A stretch of DNA of 64,000 nt from CAVPMW01 sp963706515 (lineage in GTDB: Bacteria > Chloroflexota > Anaerolineae > Anaerolineales > UBA4823). The position numbers and the translations under genes were made by a program. A model generated the notes under the pieces. The model made no database searches. It was not told the DNA's origin and saw only the letters and a list, made by a program, of their open reading frames with translations. Of this stretch, positions 33,839-43,982 are shown piece by piece (position 1 is the stretch's first letter; each line of letters opens with the position of its first letter). The stretch covers positions 1 to 64,000 of the forward strand of contig CAVPMW010000018.1 in the NCBI GenBank assembly GCA_963706515.1, read 5' to 3'.

Positions 33839-35028
33839 CCCCAGCCGAGTAGCTTGACCTTGAATTTTTTCTGCGTGCGTTTCTGAGCAGCTGCATCAAT
33901 CAGCGCCTGATAACGGGACAGCATCTGCTCGGAGGTGAGTTCGATATCATACTTTTGTGCATCTTGTTTGGCATTTATCCCCATCCTCCGCCGCTGCTCT
34001 TCTCCTTCAGCCATCCGAACCATAGCCTGCGATAAAGAAGCCAGATCTTCCTCCGGGACTATTAACCCGGTCATTTTATCGGTAACAATATCCGCTACGC
34101 CTGGCGAGCGAATTCCTATCACGGGTAATCCCGTAGCCATGGCTTCGATCACAGCATACGGGTGGACTTCAGTAATCGATGCAGTGACAAAAGCATCTGC
34201 AGAACGCAGATAGCGCGGAATCTCCTGGTAAGGGATCAACCCGCTAAAAAAAACCCGCCTGTCAAGATCCATCAATTCAACGAGTTCAGCTAAATTCCTG
34301 CGGAGCGGGCCATCGCCGATTACCAATAACCGCAATCGATCGTTCTCCTGGCTGGCTTTGGAAAAACTCTCGATCAGCAGCTCGACGTTTTTTTCTGGCC
34401 CCAGCCTGCCAGAATAAGCCAATACCACGTCCTTCCTTTCAAAACCGAATTGGGAGCGATCTATCGGATCGCTCGACTGATAGAACGGTTTTAGATCGAG
34501 ACCATTGGGCAGGACCTCGATGGGCGCATCGACCCCGTAGCTTAGCAAAACATCGCGCATCCCATCTGAAGGTGAAACAACCAGGCTGACGCTACGGCAG
34601 AAGGTTGGCATGAACGCTTGGATGGCTGTTTCACTCAAGATATCCGGAAACATAGGCGCATAGGCCTGGGCATACAGATCATAGCGTGTGTGGTTGGTAA
34701 ATACAATCGGTATACCCTTGGGCTTGCAATAGCGAAGCGCTACCGGACCGCTGAAAAAAGGGTGATGGACATGCACAATATCCATGGTCCGCACCAGATC
34801 TCGAGCCTGACGTGTGTAGCGTAAATTTAGAAAAGCTCCGGTCGAAAATAATGGTACCCCACTGGAGCGTATCACATTTGGCTCTTCATCATCATAATCC
34901 AGGTACCCGAACGTAAAAACGTATACCTCATGACCCTTTTGTTCCAAGCGTGCTTTGTTTAATGAAATATAGGTCGTAATCCCGCTGACATGCGGTTTAT
35001 AAATATCTGCCAGCATCCCTATCTTCAT
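33835..35028 (-). CDS. GT4 glycosyltransferase
   Basis: A 397-residue GT-B retaining glycosyltransferase. The N-terminal half has 'MLADIYKPHVSGITTYISLNK' and VHVHHPFFSGPVALRY; the C-terminal half has LAYSGRLGPEKNVELLIESF and the EX7E motif region EVHPYAVIEAMATGLPVIGI. It resembles the GPI-synthesis PimB/PimC or diglucosyldiacylglycerol synthase group, so a membrane glycolipid role is plausible. ATG 35028; overlaps yraN by four bases. The promoter at 35097-35069 should drive this gene and the two genes after it. Confidence 0.9.
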   Translation of the reverse strand: MKIGMLADIYKPHVSGITTYISLNKARLEQKGHEVYVFTFGYLDYDDEEPNVIRSSGVPLFSTGAFLNLRYTRQARDLVRTMDIVHVHHPFFSGPVALRYCKPKGIPIVFTNHTRYDLYAQAYAPMFPDILSETAIQAFMPTFCRSVSLVVSPSDGMRDVLLSYGVDAPIEVLPNGLDLKPFYQSSDPIDRSQFGFERKDVVLAYSGRLGPEKNVELLIESFSKASQENDRLRLLVIGDGPLRRNLAELVELMDLDRRVFFSGLIPYQEIPRYLRSADAFVTASITEVHPYAVIEAMATGLPVIGIRSPGVADIVTDKMTGLIVPEEDLASLSQAMVRMAEGEEQRRRMGINAKQDAQKYDIELTSEQMLSRYQALIDAAAQKRTQKKFKVKLLGWG

Positions 35029-35068
35029 GTCAATCTCTGAGTAGCGAAAATATACCCAATATCATTTT

Positions 35069-35097
35069 ATCCTAAGGGCAAGCTTCCGAATCGTCAA
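35069..35097 (-). promoter_or_regulatory. Promoter for GT4-yraN-miaA
   Basis: Minus strand: TTGACG (35097-35092), 17-base spacer, TAGGAT (35074-35069). Confidence 0.72.
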
Positions 35098-35208
35098 GTG
35101 GCGTTATAACCCGGCATAATCCATCATTCCCTCATTTACTGGAGTGGCTCTCTTTCATGGAACTACGTCCTCCGGCAGACTCTCGTAGCTAGCAAAATCT
35201 GAGGTATC

Positions 35209-35237
35209 TTGGCAGATTATTTGGGAAAGAGTAGAAT
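35209..35237 (+). promoter_or_regulatory. Promoter giving a near-leaderless transcript
   Basis: TTGGCA (35209-35214), 17-base spacer, TAGAAT (35232-35237). Transcription would begin at about 35243-35245, right at the GTG start codon. Confidence 0.75.
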
Positions 35238-35243
35238 CGCCGT

Positions 35244-36053
35244 GTGCTCAGGCCGCGATTTCTCCCCAACCTGGATCGCCTAAGTATCATCGGCGCGACC
35301 ATCCTGCTGGCATATTCTTTGGCACACTTGATCGAATTGCCCGGTCAGGAATTTGCAGTCCAACTCCCGGGGATTTATCTCAACTTCACACTGAATGTAA
35401 ATAGCTTCATTACGCTACTTGTAGCCGGACTCACCGCCGTAGGGGCTGATTGGTTATTTCGCAGCCATCCTGTGGTTGCGAACGAGAGCGCCTTTGAGCA
35501 TCTGATCATACCCGCCCTGACTGCCTGGGTTATTGGTCGTCCAATGTTAGACCTGCCGCTCAATCCACTCTGGTGGCTGGGATTTATCCTCGGTGGCAGC
35601 CTGCTCATGGTTGTCTTGGTCGCCGAATACGTCACGATGGATCCGGAGGATGTACGCCAGCCAGTCGCTGCATCGGGGTTGATCGCAGTATCGTTTGCGT
35701 TATTCCTGGCGTTAATGGTTGCACTCAAATACGAGGATCTTCGACTGGTTCAGATTTTACCCGCGATTGCCCTGGGCGCCTGGTTGGTCAGTCTGCGGAC
35801 ATTCCACTTGCGATTAAACAGGTGGGCGCCTGGCGAAGCTGAAATCGTCGCCCTGCTGGTTGTTGAGCTGGCAACCGCACTCCATTACTGGCCCCTTTCA
35901 CCAACCGCTTATGGGCTCGCCTTGCTCGCTCCTACTTACGCTTTGACCCGTTTTATTATTGATTGGCTCGACGGAGAACCGATTCGCCAGGCAATCGTTG
36001 AACCCGTTTTAGTTTTAGCAGTTGTCTGGAGTATAGCTTTTTGGCTGAGATAA
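35244..36053 (+). CDS. Polytopic membrane protein (possibly DUF5656)
   Basis: A 269-residue integral membrane protein with about eight hydrophobic segments, for example SIIGATILLAYSLAHLIEL, SFITLLVAGLTAVGADWLF and IVEPVLVLAVVWSIAFWL. I recall a Chloroflexi family (DUF5656) of this type, but the assignment is tentative. No catalytic residues stand out. The GTG at 35244 falls at the predicted transcription start, so translation is probably leaderless. Its end overlaps the JAMM peptidase start by 13 bases. Confidence 0.72.
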   Translation: MLRPRFLPNLDRLSIIGATILLAYSLAHLIELPGQEFAVQLPGIYLNFTLNVNSFITLLVAGLTAVGADWLFRSHPVVANESAFEHLIIPALTAWVIGRPMLDLPLNPLWWLGFILGGSLLMVVLVAEYVTMDPEDVRQPVAASGLIAVSFALFLALMVALKYEDLRLVQILPAIALGAWLVSLRTFHLRLNRWAPGEAEIVALLVVELATALHYWPLSPTAYGLALLAPTYALTRFIIDWLDGEPIRQAIVEPVLVLAVVWSIAFWLR

Positions 36054-36488
36054 TCAAAGCTGTAGACCATCCGCTCCTGATCAAATACGACCATTGGCTG
36101 GAAATGCGCGCGGATGTCGAGCAAAAAAATCCTGTTGAAGCTTGCGGCTTGCTTGCTGGATCATTGAAATTATCCGGAGATTTCTTATACTGAGCAAGTC
36201 CATCCCATCACGAATATTTATTCCAGCCCGGTGCGTTTCCGTATGGACCCCGCAGAGCAATTGAACGCATTTATTCAGATGGAGAGCAGCGGCTGGGATC
36301 TCGTGGCTATCTATCACTCTCATCCCGCTGGTCCAGATCATCCGTCCGAGACAGATATGAATGAAGCGTTTTACCCGGATGTTACGCAGATCCTCTGGTA
36401 TCTAAAAGAAAAAATTTGGCAATGCAAAGTATTTCTTGTCCAAAGGCAAAGGTTTTTGGAGTTGCCTTGTATCGTCACCACCGAGTAA
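36041..36488 (+). CDS. M67 (JAMM/MPN) metallopeptidase, frameshifted
   Basis: A JAMM-domain protein of about 150 residues in two frames. The first frame (TTG 36041) has the conserved Glu region NPVEACGLLAG; after a break near 36,185 the second has IYHSHPAGPDHPSETDM, the H-x-H...D zinc-binding motif, with the Ser and Asp as expected. Bacterial M67 proteins act as isopeptidases or in sulfur-carrier activation. The start overlaps the preceding gene by 13 bases. The break is probably a sequence error. Confidence 0.82.
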
Positions 36489-36555
36489 CTGCGGTGGCAA
36501 ATATGGGTTAAAATCTAACGAAAGATATCGAATTTATCTGGAGGCTAGGAGATCA

Positions 36556-37303
36556 ATGGACTGGATTTATAAGTTCCTGATTATCCTATTGGGATACTTG
36601 ATTGGATCGATACCATTTGGTCTGGTAATCGTTCGAACTCCGCACAGGCAAAGACCTGCGCAGCGTAGAAAGTGGGCGAACCGGCGGCACCAATGCGATG
36701 CGCGCCGCGGGATTTTGGGTTGGTCTGGCGACCGCACTCCTGGATTTCTTCAAGAGCACTTCCGCGGTATGGATCGCCCGTCTGGCGTTTCCAGACGCCT
36801 ACTGGCTGCATGTCTTCGCTGGCATCGCCGCGATCGTGGGTCATAATTATTCCATCTTTATGCCGGAACGGTCTCCGGAAGGGCGCTTGCGTTTGCGCGG
36901 CGGCGCCGGTGGAGCGCCAACCAGCGGGGGTGCAGCCGGGCTTTGGTTCCCCGGCATCTTTATCATCCTGCCGGCTGGAGCATTGATCCTGTACCTGGTT
37001 GGATACGCGTCGGTTGCTACGCTGAGTGTTGGTGTGCTGGCAGCAGTAGTATTCGCAATACGTGCCGTGATGGGACTTTCTCCCTGGCAATATATTTTCT
37101 ACGGTATTTTTGCTGAGGTTTTGCTGGTTTATGCTCTCCGGCCAAATATACGCAGGATAATGAGCGGGAACGAGCGCCTGGTCGGATTCCGTGCGCAAAG
37201 AAAAAGAAGAAAGGATGCTAAGGCTGCTGCATCCCAGGAAGCACCCCCTGCGTCTACGCCAGCCCCATCTCGGCCATTCTCATCTGAGACGAACCGGAAG
37301 TAA
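36556..37303 (+). CDS. PlsY-like glycerol-3-phosphate acyltransferase, frameshifted
   Basis: A PlsY/YgiH-family membrane acyltransferase that uses acyl-phosphate to make lysophosphatidic acid. The first frame gives the N-terminal helix LLGYLIGSIPFGLVIVR; after a break near 36,640 the second has VESGRTGGTNAMRAAG (motif 1 region), IVGHNYSIFM (motif 2 with His) and RLRLRGGAGGAPTSGG (motif 3). The tail after residue 210 is a charged Ala/Pro-rich extension. ATG 36556 follows AGGAG. It is convergent with the MBL hydrolase. Confidence 0.85.
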
Positions 37304-37309
37304 TCCGCG

Positions 37310-38203
37310 TTATTCTTCTTCGTAATCCTCTTCTTCCTCGTAGTATTCTTCATCGCCAGAGCTGAGGGGTACTTCACCATATAATTGCCGGTAGAGACCG
37401 CGCAAATTCCTGCGATGGAGCTCAGCGGCAAGCCCTCCGATCAATACTCGGCTTTTCCCACACATTTCGACGGTAATCTCATCCAGGAAGTCTTGGGGAT
37501 ATTTCCTCTTTGTAGCTCTACGGACTGCCTTACGCAGATTGGACAGGTAGTTCAGGTTATCCTTGATGTAATTTTCAATTTCACCGCGTAGGATGATGTC
37601 GCCATGACCCTGAATAATGTTTTCGAGGCCCATTTTCCCCATTTTTTTGAGGGATACCACCATATCTTCGATATTCCCATCCACAATATAGGGTAGAGGC
37701 ATCGCTGCATCCCCAGCAAACAGCACGCGGTCTTCCTCGACCAGGACTCCCAGGTTATCCGGACTATGTCCTGGAAGTGGCATAAGGGTCAGGGTTTTTT
37801 TGCCTACTCGCAGAGTCAGCACCCCTTCACGAAAGGTCATTTGAGGGAGGACTATTTTTACATTCCGGTAAGTTGGGTTTTGCCGGCGAAATTCTTCCAG
37901 AGCAGGTTTCCCCACCGTCTCTAAAAGCTCGCGAGCCATCTCGTGGGAGATTACGGTCGTGCCGGGAAAAAAACAATCTCCCCAGCTATGATCGGCATGG
38001 CTGTGGGTATTGATGATGTAGCGCACCGGAATGGAAAGCTCCTGTTCGAGGAAATCACGGATCTCCAGCGCTTCTTCGGGTAGCGCCAGGGTATCAATAA
38101 TCACAGCCCAATTGGGACCAATGATTGCGCCTGCATTAACCTGTGCGTACAGGTCGCTTTGAAATGAGTAAACATTATCGGCAATACGTTCGCGTTGGAT
38201 CAT
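37310..38203 (-). CDS. MBL-fold metallo-hydrolase
   Basis: A 297-residue metallo-beta-lactamase fold protein. The zinc site motif is NTHSHADHSWGD, later LPGHSPDNLGV and VLFAGDAAMP. The C-terminus is strongly acidic and disordered (GDEEYYEEEEDYEEE). Substrate unknown; glyoxalase-II-like or quinol-oxidase-type relatives are both possible. ATG 38203 is chosen because the 33 upstream codons look like leader sequence. It faces the PlsY-like gene tail to tail. Confidence 0.85.
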   Translation of the reverse strand: MIQRERIADNVYSFQSDLYAQVNAGAIIGPNWAVIIDTLALPEEALEIRDFLEQELSIPVRYIINTHSHADHSWGDCFFPGTTVISHEMARELLETVGKPALEEFRRQNPTYRNVKIVLPQMTFREGVLTLRVGKKTLTLMPLPGHSPDNLGVLVEEDRVLFAGDAAMPLPYIVDGNIEDMVVSLKKMGKMGLENIIQGHGDIILRGEIENYIKDNLNYLSNLRKAVRRATKRKYPQDFLDEITVEMCGKSRVLIGGLAAELHRRNLRGLYRQLYGEVPLSSGDEEYYEEEEDYEEE

Positions 38204-38389
38204 GGCAATAATTCGCGCAATATGGTTTATAGGGAAGGGTAGCTTGGTTTCAGGTTGATCTGAGGGCGCGTGCAATATAGCATAAAGATATAAAAATAGC
38301 AAGAATAGGTTACATATTTTATTAATAAAACATTAAATTACAGGATCCAATCCCAAACTGCATGTATAATACGCAAAATCGAATATCCA

Positions 38390-38677
38390 CTACCAGGAGG
38401 AGTAGACTGTCGTTGCAGCAGATAGAGAAGGTGTGGCTATAGGCTGAAAGCCCCCACTGATGCACACAGTCGAAGGTCGCCTGGTAAATTGCCGAAGAAA
38501 AGAGATGAAGATCATTTCTGATTAGAACGGCACGGGTGCGCCCGATAGCGCGCTGCCCTGGTGCGAATTATATTTCTATACCAGGTGGAGAGCACCGCTT
38601 ACCTGAGCGGTGAAATGAGGTGGTACCGCGGAAGGCTTACCTTTCGTCCTCAACTGGACGGGAGGTTATTTTTTTTA
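38390..38677 (+). promoter_or_regulatory. T-box riboswitch, valine-specific
   Basis: The leader begins AGGAGGAGTAGACTG (Stem I base) and has a specifier region CGAAGGTCGCCTGG in which GTC is a valine codon (aligned with the leu T-box at GCCTG). The T-box core AGGTGGTACCGCGG is at 38618-38631 and a terminator at 38641-38678 has CGTCC-TCAACT-GGACG followed by T8. The GGGAGG in the terminator may also be part of the valS1 ribosome binding site. A TATAAT -10 lies at 38365-38370. Confidence 0.92.
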
Positions 38678-38679
38678 AG

Positions 38680-41186
38680 ATGGAGCCAGTTATGGGGCTT
38701 TCACCCAATTACGATCCGGACGCCGTGGAAAAACGCCTGCTGGAATTCTGGCAGCAAGGCGGCTATACGAATTTCGACACTCTGTCGACAAAGCATTTTT
38801 TTACGATCGACACCCCACCCCCTACAGTCTCGGGCCGGCTTCACCTGGGTCACGTGTACTCCTATACGCACATCGATTTCATCGCCCGCTACCGTAGGAT
38901 GCGCGGTTACAACGTATATTTTCCAATGGGATTTGATGATAATGGCTTACCAACCGAGCGGCTCGTGGAAAAACAATCAGGGTGGAAGCCGGGTCAATCC
39001 GAGCGGGCTGCATTCCGTCAAAAGTGTGCCGAAGTCAGCGTCCAGGCCGAGGAGGATTACCGGTCCTTATGGCAGCGGTTGGGATTATCCGTTGATTGGC
39101 GATTTTCTTACCGCACGATCGACCAACGCTCACAGCGGCATGCGCAGCAATCATTTATTGATCTCTACGAGAAGGGAAAAATTTACCGGAGCCGGGCTCC
39201 GGTAATCTGGTGCCCAGAATGCCGGACCGCGATCGCCCAAGCTGAACTAAATGATCTGGAACGCATGACCGAAAGCATCACAATTCCATTTCGCTGGCTC
39301 GATGAACCTACTGCTCGCCTCCATAATGGACCAGGTTTAAAGATCAGCACAACCCGTCCCGAATTACTGCCTGCCTGTGTGGCAGTGTTCGTCCATCCAT
39401 CTGATCCACGCTATATCGAGCTCCACCACCAGCAGGTGCGCGTTCCTCTTTTACGATCGAATCGTCCCCATCCTGCCCGATGCCGCGGTCAACCCGGAAA
39501 AAGGGACCGGAGCGGTGATGTGCTGCACCTTCGGCGACAGCACAGATATTGCCTGGTGGCGGACTCACCAGCTCCCTCTGATTGAAGTGGTCTTGCCGGA
39601 TGGTTCGCTTTCAGACGCAGCAGGACCTTTAGCAGGTCTCCCAGTGGAAACAGCCCGACGACAGATGAAACAAATATTGGAAGAGAACGGTCTCATCCTG
39701 GAGCGATCAGAGGTGCTCCAATCCATTCATCTGCACGAGCGCTGTGACAGGCCGATCGAATATATTGTGGCTCCACAATGGTTCGTCCAGATTTTAGACA
39801 TAAAGGATGATTTGCTGAAAGCGGGTGAAAAAATTGCCTGGTATCCAGACCACATGCGCGCCCGCTATTTGGACTGGGTCCAAAACCTGAACTGGGATTG
39901 GTGCATCTCACGCCAGCGGTTGTATGGCGTGCCGTTTCCGGTGTGGTTCTGCCAGGATTGCGGTGAAATACGGCTGGCAAATACCCGCCAGCTACCTATC
40001 GATCCTGCTCTCTCGCTTCCGGAAGAACCGTGTAAATGCGGCAGCACTCGCGTCTCTAGCGGACAATGACGTGATGGATACATGGGCAACCTCGTCTCTT
40101 TCCCCACAGATCGCTGGCGAGCTGCTGCTGGAGGGGTTTCACGGTGACCTGCCGCAGGATATTTACCCATTTTCATTGCGTCCTCAAGCCCACGAGATTA
40201 TTCGTACCTGGGCTTTTTACACAATCGTAAAATCATTCTATTCCCAAAACCAAATTCCCTGGGAATCCGTGCTGATCTCAGGGTGGGGGTTGGCCGGTCA
40301 AGGGATGGGTAAGATCAGTAAGAGTAAAGGCAGCGGGGGTTTGTCTCCGGTCGATATTATTAAACGCTACTCGGCGGATGCCGCGCGGTATTGGGCTGCA
40401 AGTACAGGTCCTGGCAAGGATACGTACATCAGCGAAGAGAAGTTCCAGATGGGCGCCAAGCTGGTGACCAAGCTGTGGAATGTCGCCCGGTTCAGCGAGC
40501 GCTTCCTGCAAGGAATTGCTGAGGAAAATCCTTCCACGCCGGTTCAATATACGCCAGCCGACCGCTGGATTCTAGCCAGCCTGCAAGCCACACTGCGCAG
40601 AGCAGGCACTGCCCTGGAGAGCTATGATTATGCCGCTGCGAAAAGGGAAGCCGAATCCTTCTTCTGGAATAATCTGGCGGATAACTACCTGGAGATGTGT
40701 AAAAGCCGGCTTTATGCCGGCTCGGGACCTCAATTTCTGGCCGCGCGCACCAGCCTATACACAGTTTTGCTGGCAGTCCTTAAGCTGTTTGCACCGTTCC
40801 TGCCCTTCGTGACTGAGGAAATTTTCCAGGCGCTTTTCTCAATCCAGGAAGGATCCCCATCCATCCACGTGAGCGGTTGGCCCGAACCTGACACGGCATG
40901 GGAAGATCAGGCCGCGGAGGAATTCGGAGAGACACTGGTAGGGATCGCCAGTACGGTGCGGCGCTACAAGAGTACGCACAATCTGCCATTGGCGACGCCG
41001 TTGCGTTTGTTACAATTGGCGATTGGCAACGGCGGTGGGGACCAGGCTTCCAGGATGCAGACCGCCCTACCGGACCTGAAAAGTATTACACGCGCCCAAA
41101 CGATTGAAGTGGTAGAGATCCTGGATGACGGGATGATCCGGCTGGATGGAGAGCTGGCTGTCGCGGTCGGGATCGCGATAGAATAA
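38680..41186 (+). CDS. valS: Valyl-tRNA synthetase 1 (archaeal-like type), frameshifted
   Basis: A valyl-tRNA synthetase of the shorter, archaeal-like type (about 834 residues). HIGH motif: GRLHLGHVYSYTHIDF; first frame ends near 39,460. The second frame covers the editing domain (GTGAVMCCTFGDSTDIAWW), WCISRQRLYGVPFPVW and a zinc-finger-like CQDCGEIR...CKCG, and breaks near 40,060. The third frame gives the second ATP motif GKISKSKGSG and the C-terminal alpha-helical domain. Both breaks are probably one-base errors because all domains are intact. ATG 38680 directly follows the T-box terminator. It is the first gene of the operon with valS2. Confidence 0.88.
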
Positions 41187-41233
41187 ACCCTTCCGGCACA
41201 ACCCATAAAGTCTCAAGCTGCGAGCTTACCTAC

Positions 41234-43957
41234 ATGACTAAAAACATGCTCCCCAAAACCTATGACTTTCATTCCACCGAGAAGCGGATCTATGCCTGGT
41301 GGGAATCCCGCGGCTATTTTCAACCGGAAAACGATCCGAACAAACCCGGATTTGATCCTGGCAAGACGCCTTTCGTGATCGCGATCCCGCCTCCCAATGT
41401 GACCGGAGAGCTGCACCTGGGGCATGCAATGTTCGTCTCGATGGAAGATCTGATGATTCGCTACCACCGTATGAAAGGCATACCATCCTTATGGGTCCCG
41501 GGGAGCGATCACGCGGGTATCGCCACCCAGCTGCAGGTTGAAAAAGCTCTCGCAAAAGAAGGCCTGACTCGAGAGCAGTTAGGGCGGGAGGAATTCTTAA
41601 GGCGCACCTGGGCCTGGAAGGAAAAGTACGGGGGTATTATTACCAGCCAAATCCGCCGGCTGGGAGCATCTACCGATTGGACTCGCGAGCGGTTCACCCT
41701 GGATGCCGGGTTATCGCGTGCGGTACGTGAGGCATTCGTCCGCCTTTATCAAAAAGGATTGATCTATCGAGGACCTCGGCTGATCAACTGGTCGCCCGGT
41801 TTGAGGACGGCGGTCTCCGATCTGGAAGTGGAGTATTCGGAGGAGCCTGGTACCCTATTTTTCTTCAAATATATGCTTGCGGATGGCTCGGGAGACTATA
41901 TTCCAGTGGCGACGACCCGCCCGGAGACCATCCTGGGGGATACTGCTGTGGCAGTCCACCCCGAAGATCCCCGTTACCAGCGCTATATCGGGAAGACAGT
42001 GCTCGTTCCCATCCTGGGGCGAGAGATACCGGTGATTGCTGATGAGTACGTTGACCGGGAATTTGGCACCGGTGCATTAAAAATTACTCCCGGGCACGAC
42101 CCTAACGATTACACGATCGGTCAAAGGCACGGATTACCGGTAATTTCGGTGCTCGATGAAGCAGCCTGCGTCAACGCCAATGGAGGTCCGTACCAGGGGC
42201 AGGATCGCTTTACTGCTCGCCAAAATTTATGGGAAGATATGCGTCGCGCTGGACTGGTGATAAAAGAAGAACCCTATCTGCTCAAGGTGCCTCGCTCCCA
42301 GCGCGGCGGGGAGATCGTTGAGCCAATGGTATCAACTCAGTGGTTCGTGCGGATACAACCTCTGGCAGATGCAGCCCTGGCAGCAGTCCAGGACGGGCGC
42401 ATCCGCATCGTGCCCGAGCGTTTTACCAAGGTTTATTACAACTGGCTGGAGAATATCCAGGATTGGTGCATCTCTCGCCAGCTTTGGTGGGGTCACAGGA
42501 TTCCCGTGTGGTATTGTGAAACCTGCGGTCAGATGACCGTATCCAGGCACGACCCATCCGAGTGTGCAAACTGCGGCGGGAGCCAGCTGCAACAGGATCC
42601 GGATGTCCTGGATACCTGGTTCTCTTCCGGCTTATGGCCTTTCTCAACTCTGGGCTGGCCAGATGAGACACCAGATTATGCCTATTTCTACCCCACTTCC
42701 ATTATGGAAACCGGTTACGATATACTTTTTTTCTGGGTCGCGCGCATGATCATGTTTGGTCTGGAATTTACCGGAAAGGTCCCGTTCCACACCGTCTATT
42801 TGCATGGTCTTATTCGTGATGAGAGTGGTCGCAAGATGAGTAAGACCTTTGGCAATGTAATCGACCCGTTGAGCGTGATGGATGAATTGGGAACGGATGC
42901 TCTCCGCTTTACCTTGCTGGTCGGTTCTACCCCTGGGAATGATTTGAACTTAAGCCTGAAGAAAGTAGAGGCGAACCGGAATTTTGCCAATAAGCTTTGG
43001 AATGCAGGACGCTTCGTGATCGATTCACTTGCTGAGCTCCCTGAGCCGGATGCGCAACACACAACTGCAGACACTGAAGCTGAATGGACCCTGGCCAATT
43101 CGTGGATTTGGACCAGGCTGCAAATGCTGGTCCGGGAGACTGAACGGCTCTACACGAATTTCCAGTATGGAGAAGCAGGCAGGCAGGCTTACGAATTTAT
43201 GTGGGGAGAGTTCGCAGATTGGTACCTGGAAATCGCCAAATATCAGCTCAGCCAGGGCGGTCAGAGGGCCAGAAAGACTGCTTTCACTTTAGCGCGCGTA
43301 CTGGATATCCTCCTGCGTTTGCTGCATCCGATTACCCCGTTTATCACAGAGGAGCTTTGGGGGCACCTGAAGGAGATTGCCGGGAGATATCTGCCGGAGG
43401 CAGCGCCGGACGGCGGATGGGAAGATGCGTTGATCATCGCCCGCTGGCCGACGCCGCGACCGGTCGAGGATTGGGAAGCCAGCAAATCGGCTGATTTCAG
43501 CCTGATCCAGGAAGTTGTGCGCGCAATCCGCAACGTGCACGCCGAAAAGAAGATAAAAGCCGGTCGCCGCATCCCTGCCATCCTGGTAGGCGGTCCGAAG
43601 ACCCAGCTTCTGGCAGAGCAGGCTGGGATCATTGCCTTGCTGGCGAAGGTCGATCCAGAAGGACTTCGAATATTGGACCAGCAACCTGAGAAACCGCTTG
43701 AGGCTATATCGCTGGTTGTCGGGCCGGTTGAGATCTTTCTTCCGGTTGCTGGAACGGTCAATTCGATTGAAGAGGAGCAACGGCTGCGTCAGGAGCTGGC
43801 GGAGATTCAGACCCAGGTCAACCGGCTTGAAACCTTGCTTTCCAGTCCTTTCGCGGAGAAGGCGCCTCCCGCCGTAATTCAGAAAGAACGCGATCGACTC
43901 GCTGGATACCAGGATAGTGCAGCCAAGCTGGAAAAGCAGTTAAATGGACTAAAGTAA
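41234..43957 (+). CDS. valS: Valyl-tRNA synthetase 2 (bacterial type)
   Basis: A 907-residue canonical bacterial/eukaryotic-type ValS, unlike the one just before it. HIGH: VTGELHLGHAMFVSMEDL; CP1 editing domain: TTRPETILGDTAVAVHPED and KITPGHDPNDYTIG; second ATP motif GRKMSKTFGN; C-terminal coiled-coil (residues about 835-905, EEEQRLRQELAEIQTQVNRLE). The editing and catalytic motifs are complete. It follows valS1 by 47 bases and is therefore probably under the same T-box control. No ribosome binding site is evident. Confidence 0.95.
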   Translation: MTKNMLPKTYDFHSTEKRIYAWWESRGYFQPENDPNKPGFDPGKTPFVIAIPPPNVTGELHLGHAMFVSMEDLMIRYHRMKGIPSLWVPGSDHAGIATQLQVEKALAKEGLTREQLGREEFLRRTWAWKEKYGGIITSQIRRLGASTDWTRERFTLDAGLSRAVREAFVRLYQKGLIYRGPRLINWSPGLRTAVSDLEVEYSEEPGTLFFFKYMLADGSGDYIPVATTRPETILGDTAVAVHPEDPRYQRYIGKTVLVPILGREIPVIADEYVDREFGTGALKITPGHDPNDYTIGQRHGLPVISVLDEAACVNANGGPYQGQDRFTARQNLWEDMRRAGLVIKEEPYLLKVPRSQRGGEIVEPMVSTQWFVRIQPLADAALAAVQDGRIRIVPERFTKVYYNWLENIQDWCISRQLWWGHRIPVWYCETCGQMTVSRHDPSECANCGGSQLQQDPDVLDTWFSSGLWPFSTLGWPDETPDYAYFYPTSIMETGYDILFFWVARMIMFGLEFTGKVPFHTVYLHGLIRDESGRKMSKTFGNVIDPLSVMDELGTDALRFTLLVGSTPGNDLNLSLKKVEANRNFANKLWNAGRFVIDSLAELPEPDAQHTTADTEAEWTLANSWIWTRLQMLVRETERLYTNFQYGEAGRQAYEFMWGEFADWYLEIAKYQLSQGGQRARKTAFTLARVLDILLRLLHPITPFITEELWGHLKEIAGRYLPEAAPDGGWEDALIIARWPTPRPVEDWEASKSADFSLIQEVVRAIRNVHAEKKIKAGRRIPAILVGGPKTQLLAEQAGIIALLAKVDPEGLRILDQQPEKPLEAISLVVGPVEIFLPVAGTVNSIEEEQRLRQELAEIQTQVNRLETLLSSPFAEKAPPAVIQKERDRLAGYQDSAAKLEKQLNGLK

Positions 43958-43982
43958 TGAGTGAATTTTAAGGAGGCTGAAT

